Below, one piece after another: positions 38,967 through 45,312 of a DNA stretch of 45,312 bases. Below the pieces are notes generated by a model. It searched no databases and was not told where the DNA came from. It saw only the letters and a list, made by a program, of their open reading frames with translations. A program made the position numbers and the translations under genes. The stretch lies in NCBI GenBank assembly GCA_041746635.1, contig JBGTGQ010000013.1:1-45312 (forward strand). Direction: 5' to 3'. Source of the DNA: CAMASH01 sp041746635. Lineage in GTDB: Bacteria > Verrucomicrobiota > Verrucomicrobiia > Chthoniobacterales > Terrimicrobiaceae. Position 1 is the stretch's first letter, and each line of letters begins with the position of its first letter.

Positions 38967-39632
38967 ATGCGGAAACTGCGAATTGGTGTGCTGGGATCGG
39001 GAAAAGGCTCGAATTTTCGGGCTATCCTCGATGCTGTTGCCGCAGATCAAATCGCCGCGGAAGTGGTGGTGGTGGTTTCGGATGTGGAGGGAGCGGGAAT
39101 TCTGCAATTGGCCGGGAGAGCGGGGATAAAAAGTGCGACAGTGATAGACCGTCGCTACAAGACGAAGCTTTCCTCGGAGGTGGAAGAGGAGTTGGCTACG
39201 ATGCTGAAAGAAGCAGAAGTTGAGCTGGTGGTTCTGGCCGGTTACATGCGGATGGTGAAGGCTCCGCTGCTGGAGGCTTTTCCGCGACGCATCATTAATA
39301 TTCATCCTTCGTTGCTGCCGAAATTTCCCGGGCTCGAAGCATGGAGGCAAGCGCTGGACGCCGGGGAAAACATCACGGGTTGCACAGTGCATTACGTGGA
39401 TGCCGGGATGGACACGGGCGAGGTTATTGCTCAAGCGGAAGTGCCGGTGTTGCCCGGAGACACGGCGGAGACGCTGCATGCGCGGATTCAGGAGGAAGAG
39501 CACCGCATTTATCCGCAAGTGGTGGCGTCGTTTTGTTTTGGAGGGTCAAGGTGGTGGGGAGAAGGGGCCCCACCCCCTTCTGTCTTGACCCAAAATTCAG
39601 GGATGCAAGGGCCTGCATCCCTCCAAAAATGA
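38967..39632 (+). CDS. purN: Phosphoribosylglycinamide formyltransferase with repeat-derived tail
   Basis: A 221-residue frame. Residues 1-190 are a normal PurN of purine synthesis: IGVLGSGKGSNFRAIL, IINIHPSLLPKFPGLEAWRQ with the catalytic Asn and His, and VHYVDAGMDTGEVIAQAEV with the catalytic Asp. After IYPQVVASFCFGG the sequence runs through a palindromic repeat pair and yields a non-homologous tail of about 30 residues. The stop overlaps the helicase start (ATGA at 39629-39632), so the two remain coupled. The start MRKLRIGVLGSG is natural; TTG eight codons upstream is possible. Confidence 0.93.
   Translation: MRKLRIGVLGSGKGSNFRAILDAVAADQIAAEVVVVVSDVEGAGILQLAGRAGIKSATVIDRRYKTKLSSEVEEELATMLKEAEVELVVLAGYMRMVKAPLLEAFPRRIINIHPSLLPKFPGLEAWRQALDAGENITGCTVHYVDAGMDTGEVIAQAEVPVLPGDTAETLHARIQEEEHRIYPQVVASFCFGGSRWWGEGAPPPSVLTQNSGMQGPASLQK
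39543..39624. repeat. Paired palindromes, family D copy 2, inside the purN 3' end
   Basis: The first palindrome (39543-39591) has outer arms GGGTCAAG and CTTGACCC with a GGGGCCCC centre; the second (39600-39624) has arms GGGATGCA and TGCATCCC. The layout mirrors the pair at 17125-17175. It is read as purN codons and ends five bases before the helicase start. Confidence 0.82.
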
Positions 39633-41635
39633 GTCGTTTTCGTCTTTTCGATCTGAATCCCGAGCAGCTCGAGGCGGTTTATCACGAGACGGGTCCGATG
39701 CTGATTTTGGCCGGTGCCGGCACGGGCAAGACCCGCACGATCACGGCGCGGATCGCCTGGCTGGTTTCGCAGGGTGAAGACCCGGCGAAGATCATGGCGG
39801 TCACGTTCACCAACAAGGCGGCGCGGGAAATGAAGGAGCGTATTGCCGGCATGGTGGATGCGGCGGACGCGAAAGCGGTCACGGCCTCGACCTTTCACTC
39901 CCTTTGTTTGCGCATTCTGCGGGCGGATGCCGAATTGCTCGGCTACAAGGCGAACTTTTCCATTTTCGATGAGGGCGACCAGATGGGCCTGATCAAAAAA
40001 ATCATCACCCGTGTGTCGGCCAAGGACGAAAAGCTCGACCCGAATCTGGCGAAGAATCTCATCAGCAAAGCCAAGAACAACGGCTGGTCCGCCCCGCCGG
40101 ACGAAGAAACCCTCATTGGCTCGGTCTATCGCCGTTACGATCAGGAACTCCGCGCCCTCAATGCCATGGATTTTGACGATCTGCTGGGCAAGGCAGTGCA
40201 GCTTTTGACCGAACATACGGAAGCTCGCGACAAATGGCGGGCGCGGGTGAAACACCTGATGGTGGATGAGTTCCAAGATACCAACAAACTCCAACTCGAC
40301 CTGGTCAACCTGCTGGCTAGCGGGAAGCCGCCGAATGTCTGTGTGGTGGGTGATGACGACCAGAGCATCTACGGGTGGCGCGGGGCGGAGGTCTCGAACA
40401 TCCTCGAATTTGAAAAACATTTCCCCAACCCGCGCATCATCCGCCTCGAACAAAATTACCGCAGCACCAATGCCATCCTCGGCGCGGCCAACCGCCTGAT
40501 CAAAAACAACCCCCGCCGCCGCGGCAAAAATCTTTGGAGCCCCAAGGAAGGCGGCGATCCCGTGCGCGTGATCGTCGTGCCGGACGACCGCAAGGAGGCA
40601 GAGTTCGTCGTGCAGGAAATCGGCGCGCACCGCGGCGATGCCAAACTGCCTTGGGAGCATTTCGCCGTCATTTATCGCATGAATGCCCAGTCGCGCCTGC
40701 TGGAGGAAAATTTGCGCAAACACAAAATCCCTTATCGCCTTGTCGGGGGGAAAAGTTTTTTCGAGCGGCGCGAGATCAAGGACCTCGCGGCCTACATGAG
40801 CGTTTTGCTCAATCCCTCGGACGATCCCGCCCTGCTGCGCATTATCAACACCCCGCCGCGCGGCATCGGCGCCACCACGGTCGAGCTGGCCCTGGCCTTC
40901 AGTATTGAACGGAGATTAAGTCTTTTTGAAGCCCTGCGGCATCCGGATCATTTGCAGACCGTTTCGCGCAAGGCGGCCGAGGCGATTCGTTCGTTCATTG
41001 ATGAAATGGATGCGGCCCGCATTCGCATCGGCACGCCGGGGGTGGATGCCGCTGAGATTATTTCCAGCCTGCTGGAGGGCTGCGGGTATATGGACGATCT
41101 TAAACGCTCCTGTAAAACCCCGGACGAATCGCTCAACCGCGAGGAAAACGTGAAGGAAATGGTGCGCGCGCTGGCTGACTATCAAAAGCGCTCGCACGAC
41201 GGACTCCAGGGTTTTCTCGACGAGGTAAGCCTTAACCGTGAGCGCGAGGAGGACAAGGAGGACGCTGCCGGCGGGGTCACGCTCATCACGATGCACGCGG
41301 CAAAGGGTCTGGAGTTTCCCCACGTGTTTCTGGTCGGTGCGGAGGACGGCTTGTTGCCGCATGAGCGTTCAAAAACCGAGGGAACGGTGGACGAGGAGCG
41401 GCGCTTGTTTTACGTCGGCATCACCCGGGCGATGAAATCGCTGGTCATTTCCTGGTGCCGCGGACGGATGAAGTTCGGCAGTTCCATGCACTGCCGGCCC
41501 AGCCCTTTTCTGCTCGAGATCCGGGGCGATCAGGTGGTCGAGGAATCCTACGAAGAGATCATGAGCCGCCCGATGGAGGAGGAAGATGTGGCCGCGCAAT
41601 TCGCCAAGCTGCGGGCGCAGTTGGCGGGGCGATAG
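39629..41635 (+). CDS. UvrD/Rep/PcrA-family DNA helicase
   Basis: A 668-residue SF1A 3'-5' helicase. Motifs: Q motif LNPEQLEAVYH, Walker A AGAGTGKT (28-35), Ia VTFTNKAAREM, II VDEFQDTN, III GDDDQSIYGWRG, IV RLEQNYRST, V ITMHAAKGLEF and VI GITRAMKSL. Length and the absence of a long C-terminal Tudor-like tail fit Rep/PcrA-like proteins acting in replication restart, repair or transcription conflicts. I cannot separate Rep from PcrA by motif alone. Translation is coupled to purN by the ATGA overlap. Confidence 0.93.
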   Translation: MSRFRLFDLNPEQLEAVYHETGPMLILAGAGTGKTRTITARIAWLVSQGEDPAKIMAVTFTNKAAREMKERIAGMVDAADAKAVTASTFHSLCLRILRADAELLGYKANFSIFDEGDQMGLIKKIITRVSAKDEKLDPNLAKNLISKAKNNGWSAPPDEETLIGSVYRRYDQELRALNAMDFDDLLGKAVQLLTEHTEARDKWRARVKHLMVDEFQDTNKLQLDLVNLLASGKPPNVCVVGDDDQSIYGWRGAEVSNILEFEKHFPNPRIIRLEQNYRSTNAILGAANRLIKNNPRRRGKNLWSPKEGGDPVRVIVVPDDRKEAEFVVQEIGAHRGDAKLPWEHFAVIYRMNAQSRLLEENLRKHKIPYRLVGGKSFFERREIKDLAAYMSVLLNPSDDPALLRIINTPPRGIGATTVELALAFSIERRLSLFEALRHPDHLQTVSRKAAEAIRSFIDEMDAARIRIGTPGVDAAEIISSLLEGCGYMDDLKRSCKTPDESLNREENVKEMVRALADYQKRSHDGLQGFLDEVSLNREREEDKEDAAGGVTLITMHAAKGLEFPHVFLVGAEDGLLPHERSKTEGTVDEERRLFYVGITRAMKSLVISWCRGRMKFGSSMHCRPSPFLLEIRGDQVVEESYEEIMSRPMEEEDVAAQFAKLRAQLAGR

Positions 41636-41645
41636 CGTTGGGGTC

Positions 41646-41701
41646 GTGGCATCTGCTTCCAACTGCCGTCATAATTCGCATCAGCTGGAAGCAGATGCCA
41701 C
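41646..41701. terminator. 16-bp perfect inverted repeat after the helicase gene
   Basis: GTGGCATCTGCTTCCA (41646-41661) and TGGAAGCAGATGCCAC (41686-41701) are exact complements with a 24-base loop that includes partial extra pairing (AACTG, CAGCT). It begins ten bases after the helicase stop and also faces the ppgK stop. It probably ends both transcripts, although there is no T run. Confidence 0.65.
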
Positions 41702-41707
41702 GGAGGA

Positions 41708-42445
41708 TTAAGGCCGGGCGAGATAGGCTGCGCCGATGATGCCGGCTTCGTTGCGCATTTGCGCCGGGACGACGATGACCTCGGTTTTGGTCTTGAGAAG
41801 CGGAAAAAATTTCTCGGACTTTTTGCTGATGCCGCCGCCGATGATGAAGAGGTCGGGGGAAAAAAGTTTTTCCATCTCATTAAGATATTCGCTCAATCGC
41901 TTGGACCATTGTTTCCAGGAAAGTTTTTTGTCCTCGCGCATTTTTTCGGAAGCGCGCTTTTCGGCGTCCTTGCCCCGGATTTGCAGATGGCCGAATTCCG
42001 AGTTGGGCAGCAATTTTCCATCCAGAAAAACGGCCGAACCGATGCCGGTTCCGAGCGTGATCATGATGACCACGCCATGGCGGTCCCTGCCCGCTCCGAA
42101 ACGCATCTCCGCCACGCCGGCAGCATCGGCGTCGTTGACCACGGTGACGGGGCCGTTGACGTGCTGGGAGAAAAGATCCCCGGCGTTGGTGCCGATCCAC
42201 GAGGAATCCACATTGGCCGCGCTGTAAATCACGCCACGTTTCACCACAGCGGGAAAAGTGACGCCGGCCGGACCCTGGTAGTTAAAATGAGCGGCGATCT
42301 GCTCCACCACATCGGCCACCGAATTGGGCAGGGCGGGCTGCGGAGTGGGAATGCGCAAACGTTCCGCCGTGAGCTGTCCGGTTTCCACGTCCACCGGAGC
42401 TCCCTTGATGCCAGTTCCGCCGATGTCGATGCCGAGCAGTGTCAT
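41708..42445 (-). CDS. ppgK: Polyphosphate glucokinase (ROK family)
   Basis: A 245-residue ROK-type kinase phosphorylating glucose with polyphosphate or ATP. The phosphate loop is LLGIDIGGTGIKGAPVDVET; further signatures are TFPAVVKRGVIYSAANVDSS, VVNDADAAGVAEMRFGAGRD and MITLGTGIGSAVFLDGKLLP, followed by EFGHLQIRGKDAEKRASEK, which together fit PpgK better than Glk or NagC. The C terminus (LFIIGGGISKKSEKFFP) closes the fold. MTLLGIDIGG is the start; the frame is open upstream but shows no homology. Confidence 0.93.
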   Translation of the reverse strand: MTLLGIDIGGTGIKGAPVDVETGQLTAERLRIPTPQPALPNSVADVVEQIAAHFNYQGPAGVTFPAVVKRGVIYSAANVDSSWIGTNAGDLFSQHVNGPVTVVNDADAAGVAEMRFGAGRDRHGVVIMITLGTGIGSAVFLDGKLLPNSEFGHLQIRGKDAEKRASEKMREDKKLSWKQWSKRLSEYLNEMEKLFSPDLFIIGGGISKKSEKFFPLLKTKTEVIVVPAQMRNEAGIIGAAYLARP

Positions 42446-42519
42446 GGTGAGAGGGGTTCCAGCTGCAGTAGAGCATCGCGCAGGTTGACTGGCCAGCCGG
42501 AAAAGATTCGACGTGAGGG

Positions 42520-42605
42520 GTTGGAGTTCACGCTTTAGCGTGCGCCTTTCGGAGCAGCCTAAAGGCTGAACTCCAACGCCCCGCCCGGACAACTTTGGTG
42601 TCATG
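42520..42605. repeat. Palindromic repeat, family C copy 2
   Basis: Nearly identical to the copy at 8975-9070: it starts with the same GTTGGAGTTCACGCTTTAGC, then carries AGCCTAAAGGCTGAACTCCA. It stands between the ppgK start and the aldehyde dehydrogenase stop. Confidence 0.85.
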
Positions 42606-42651
42606 CAACGTGAGAACGTCGCGCGGCCCGGGCAGTCGAAAAATAAGGAGA

Positions 42652-44127
42652 TCAAATCCCCTTAAACCAACCGAGCCGGTCGGCGGAGAGGTTGGTGTTG
42701 ATCTGTTTGATCTCGGTGTAGGCTTCGTATCCGGCCGTGCCGAGTTCGCGTCCGAAGCCACTTTGTTTATAGCCTCCCCACGGTGCTTCATTGAATGTCA
42801 GGTGGAAGGTGTTGATCCAGGTCACGCCCGCGCGAAGCTTGCGGATGAAACGCTGAGCCCGTGCGCCGTCCTTGGTGAAAACCGCGCCCGCCAAGCCGTA
42901 AATCGTGTCGTTGGCCTTGCGAATGGCTTCCTCTTCCGAATCAAAAACATCCACGGTGACAACGGGTCCGAAGATTTCCTCCCGGACGATGCGGGCATTG
43001 GGCGGGGCGTGGGTGAAAACCGTTGGCTGCACGAAGTTTCCCTGCGAACGCTCATCGGCGTAGCCGGTGCCTCCGCAGAGGAGTTCCGCCCCTTCCGCCA
43101 AGCCGCTTGCGATGTCACCGAGCACTTTTTGCTGATGGGCCCGGGAGATGAGCGGCCCCATCTCGGTGTCCTCCGCCATGCCGCTTCCGACCACGATTTT
43201 TCCGCAGGCGTCGGCCAATTTTTCCAGAAACGCACCGGCCATGCCGCGTTCGAGAAAGAGACGTGAACCGGCATTGCAGACCTCGCCCTGACCGGCAAAA
43301 ATTCCAAACATGGCGTATTCCACCGCCACATCGAGATCCACATCACCGAACATCACAATCGGGCTTTTGCCGCCGAGTTCGAGCGAGACTCGTTTGAGGT
43401 TTCCCGTGGCCGCTTGCATGATTTTGCGGCCCGTGGTGGTTCCGCCGGTGAAGGCGATCTTATCCACGCGATCGCTGGCGGCCAGAGCCGATCCGGCGGG
43501 ATCGCCTGCGCCGTAAATGAGTTGGGCGCTGCCGGCGGGAAATCCCACTTCGTCGATCAATTGGAAAAGCCGTTGCACGCTCCATGGCGTCAGTTCGGCC
43601 GGCTTGAGAATGCAGCAATTGCCCGCCGCGAGGCCGGGGGCCAGCTTCCAAGCGGCCATAAGCAGCGGGTAATTCCACGGAATGATTTGTCCACACACGC
43701 CGATGGGTTCGCGAACGGATTGCGCAAGGATATTGGGATCACCCACCTCGTAAGTCTGCCCGTGCGGCTTGGTGGCCAGCCCCGCGTAGTAGCGGAAGCA
43801 ACTCGCAGTGTCCGCCGCGTCAAACCGCGCCTCGCGCAGCGGCTTGCCATTGTTGAGGGTGTCCCTGCGCGCGAATTCCTCCGCGTGAGTTTCGATGAGG
43901 TCGGCCAGCTGGAAAAGTTTCGCCGCACGTTCACTGGCGGGGGTCCATGGCCAGGGCCCTTGGTCGAAAGCCTCTCGCGCTGCCGTGATGGCGCTTTCCA
44001 CGTCTTCAAGCCCGGATTCCGTCGCCTCGCCCAGCACCGAGTTGTCAGCGGGATTGAGGTATTCCCGAGTGCGGCCGGATTGGGCCGGGACAAAACGCCC
44101 GTTGATGTAGTTGAGGAGGGGGGCCAT
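42652..44127 (-). CDS. NAD(P)-dependent aldehyde dehydrogenase
   Basis: A 491-residue ALDH-superfamily enzyme close in layout to betaine or aminoaldehyde dehydrogenases. Motifs: GVCGQIIPWNYPLLMAAWK, AGNCCILKPAELTPWS, the coenzyme loop IAFTGGTTTGRKIM, the general-base Glu in VSLELGGKSPIVM, the nucleophile Cys in GQGEVCNAGSRLFLE and EEIFGPVVTVDVF near the end. The substrate cannot be read from sequence. The C terminus ends with the normal GRELGTAGYEAYTEIKQI. No choline or betaine genes flank it. Confidence 0.92.
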   Translation of the reverse strand: MAPLLNYINGRFVPAQSGRTREYLNPADNSVLGEATESGLEDVESAITAAREAFDQGPWPWTPASERAAKLFQLADLIETHAEEFARRDTLNNGKPLREARFDAADTASCFRYYAGLATKPHGQTYEVGDPNILAQSVREPIGVCGQIIPWNYPLLMAAWKLAPGLAAGNCCILKPAELTPWSVQRLFQLIDEVGFPAGSAQLIYGAGDPAGSALAASDRVDKIAFTGGTTTGRKIMQAATGNLKRVSLELGGKSPIVMFGDVDLDVAVEYAMFGIFAGQGEVCNAGSRLFLERGMAGAFLEKLADACGKIVVGSGMAEDTEMGPLISRAHQQKVLGDIASGLAEGAELLCGGTGYADERSQGNFVQPTVFTHAPPNARIVREEIFGPVVTVDVFDSEEEAIRKANDTIYGLAGAVFTKDGARAQRFIRKLRAGVTWINTFHLTFNEAPWGGYKQSGFGRELGTAGYEAYTEIKQINTNLSADRLGWFKGI

Positions 44128-44141
44128 GCCCCGAGTTTATC

Positions 44142-44348
44142 TCAGGATTTCGGCTTCCACAATGCCGCATCGATGATCGACCAGAGGTGGATGATCCACC
44201 CCATCAAAATGAACCAAAGCAACACGGCCGCGATAAAAAACACGGCGGCCCGCACCATGCGGCCTTGAATTAACTGACCCAGCCCGGGAATAAAAAAACT
44301 GGCCAGGGCGGCAATCACGTTTCCGGCGGATCCTTGTCCTTCACTCAT
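44142..44348 (-). CDS. Small membrane protein
   Basis: A 68-residue protein with two hydrophobic stretches, VIAALASFFIPGLGQLIQG and AAVFFIAAVLLWFILMGWII, separated by a short basic turn (RMVR). The phrase FFIPGLGQLIQG is like small TM2/DUF5683-type proteins, whose role is unknown. It lies nine bases downstream of mtnN on the same strand and just upstream of the aldehyde dehydrogenase gene, so it may belong to one operon. Confidence 0.72.
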   Translation of the reverse strand: MSEGQGSAGNVIAALASFFIPGLGQLIQGRMVRAAVFFIAAVLLWFILMGWIIHLWSIIDAALWKPKS

Positions 44349-44357
44349 GACAGCGGT

Positions 44358-45131
44358 CTAGCTGTTTCCGCCGGAATTTCCAGCATAAGATTGCAGGAGA
44401 GTGTGCACAATCCCGCCAGTAACAAACTCAGCCACGTCTTCGATAAAACGCTGGAAATCGATCGCCGCTGCGTGATCAGCTTGGTCCGAAATCACGCGGA
44501 TGATGGAAAAAGGAACGCCGCCCATCTCGTGGCAGACCTGGGCAACTGCAGCGCCCTCCATTTCCGTGCAAAGGGTTTCCGGCAGCGCTTGGCGCAAGGC
44601 CGATGTTTTGCTGGAGTCGGCCAGAAACTGATCCCCGCTCACGATCAGGCCGCGGCAAACTTCCGGCCGGGTGATGCCAAAAGCCGCACGGCGTTCGGGT
44701 GGAATATCCGTGGCGAATTGCGAGTTGATGTACCGCTGAGCGGCGGCGAAGGCATCGTCGCTGAGCGAAGCCGCGAATTCCATTTTTCCCAACAACGGAA
44801 TCTCAAAGCGAGGAAACAGCGGGCTGGCATCCATGTCGTGCTGGATGAGTTTGTCCGCGATCACGATATCGCCCACGCGCAGCCGGGGATCAACCGCCCC
44901 GGCCACGCCGGAAAAAATCAGGTGCGTCACGCCGAAGCGTTCGAGCATGAGCAGCGTCGTGACCGCCGCGGAAACTTTGCCGACGCGGGAATGGGCCAGC
45001 ACCACATCCTGCCCGCCCCAAGTGCCTTCGTAAAAAGTGCGGAGCCCGGCTTCGACCGTGCGATGAACATCCATCGATCGCTCCATTAGGCCGACCTCCT
45101 GGGGCATGGCTCCGAGAATTCCAAATTTCAT
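44358..45131 (-). CDS. mtnN: 5'-methylthioadenosine/S-adenosylhomocysteine nucleosidase
   Basis: A 257-residue hydrolase removing adenine from methylthioadenosine and S-adenosylhomocysteine, in the methyl cycle and methionine salvage. The N terminus GILGAMPQEVGLMERSM holds the catalytic Glu, and the loop LIFSGVAGAVDPRLRVGDIV, the ribose-binding LCTEMEGAAVAQVCHEMGGV and the final IRVISDQAD with the catalytic Asp are all in place. It is slightly longer than the 230-residue E. coli enzyme because of an insert near 130-165. Confidence 0.94.
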   Translation of the reverse strand: MKFGILGAMPQEVGLMERSMDVHRTVEAGLRTFYEGTWGGQDVVLAHSRVGKVSAAVTTLLMLERFGVTHLIFSGVAGAVDPRLRVGDIVIADKLIQHDMDASPLFPRFEIPLLGKMEFAASLSDDAFAAAQRYINSQFATDIPPERRAAFGITRPEVCRGLIVSGDQFLADSSKTSALRQALPETLCTEMEGAAVAQVCHEMGGVPFSIIRVISDQADHAAAIDFQRFIEDVAEFVTGGIVHTLLQSYAGNSGGNS

Positions 45132-45145
45132 CGGACCCGCTCATA

Positions 45146-45171
45146 GGGAGGGTTGCAGGCTCTTGCAACCC
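45146..45171. repeat. Single palindrome, family D copy 3
   Basis: The arms GGGTTGCA and TGCAACCC enclose a short GGCTCT centre, giving the same plan as the GGGATGC members at 17125 and 39600 with TTGCA in place of ATGCA. It lies 15 bases upstream of the mtnN start. Confidence 0.65.
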
Positions 45172-45200
45172 ACTATTGAGACTCGCATAATAGAGTGACA

Positions 45201-45312
45201 TCAAGGCCACAAATCAGCCTGAGTATAGCAGGCGGAGATAATCATTCGACGTCGGCGCATGCGGCGAAGCGCGGCGGTGGCTTCCGCGCTCAGTTCCCAA
45301 GCCTTGGTTGCG
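45201..45312 (-). other. Possible 3' end of a minus-strand gene cut by the window edge
   Basis: One minus-strand frame, entering at 45312 and ending at TGA 45201-45203, reads TKAWELSAEATAALRRM before a basic stretch. Another frame is also open for most of this length. There is too little sequence to choose a frame or family. Confidence 0.2.

Noticed and set aside
37928..39223. A 431-codon frame antisense to ispA
   Set aside because: Gly/Glu/Phe-rich shadow; the ispA motifs on the other strand are unambiguous.

Overview
The window is a GC-rich bacterial chromosome segment, mostly housekeeping genes in short operons on both strands. The gene content (Anbu-type proteasome homologue, DUF2934 protein, DhnA-type class I aldolase, PhoH with PIN domain, KamA, PpgK) and many intergenic palindromic repeats fit a Verrucomicrobiota-like (PVC) organism. 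This is inference; there is no rRNA gene to confirm it, and I saw no tRNA, CRISPR array, insertion sequence or prophage.

Layout. 1-5.5 kb: secreted or lipoprotein genes, including a 699-residue PD40/LamG-like lipoprotein followed by a truncated tandem copy, then a DUF2934 protein and a holin-like membrane protein. 5.6-9.7 kb: Anbu, trpF, a PIN-PhoH ATPase and an RRM RNA-binding protein. 9.8-18 kb: engB, a 31-residue basic protein, a HEAT-THUMP-methyltransferase fusion, yebC, tadA, rpe, kamA, leuB and a Tat-exported M15-type peptidase. 18-24.4 kb is accessory and eroding: a histidine kinase with no ATPase domain, a Gfo/Idh remnant, a primase-helicase-nuclease of the TOTE conflict-system type split by a one-base frameshift, an AbrB/PIN toxin-antitoxin pair, an SNF2 helicase remnant and a Uma2 endonuclease. 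24.5-30 kb: a HAD phosphatase, a TIGR01777 epimerase, a PGRP-type amidase, an STN-domain secreted protein, truA, ruvX and maf. 30.2-33 kb: a second PIN toxin-antitoxin pair with a palindromic operator, then rplI-dnaB. 33-45.3 kb: a serine hydrolase, TPR proteins, fbaB, a fasciclin protein, ispA, purN, a Rep/PcrA helicase, ppgK, an aldehyde dehydrogenase and mtnN.

The most notable locus is 19.7-22.5 kb. An archaeo-eukaryotic-type primase domain, an SF2 helicase and a C-terminal PD-(D/E)xK-like nuclease would form one chain of about 924 residues if one A were removed from a five-A run. An adjacent SNF2 remnant carries the same kind of extra A plus a nonsense codon. The second theme is repeats: at least five families of palindromic or inverted elements lie in intergenic gaps, and some reach into gene starts or ends (purN 3' end, a TPR gene 5' end, the tadA/rpe divergent region).
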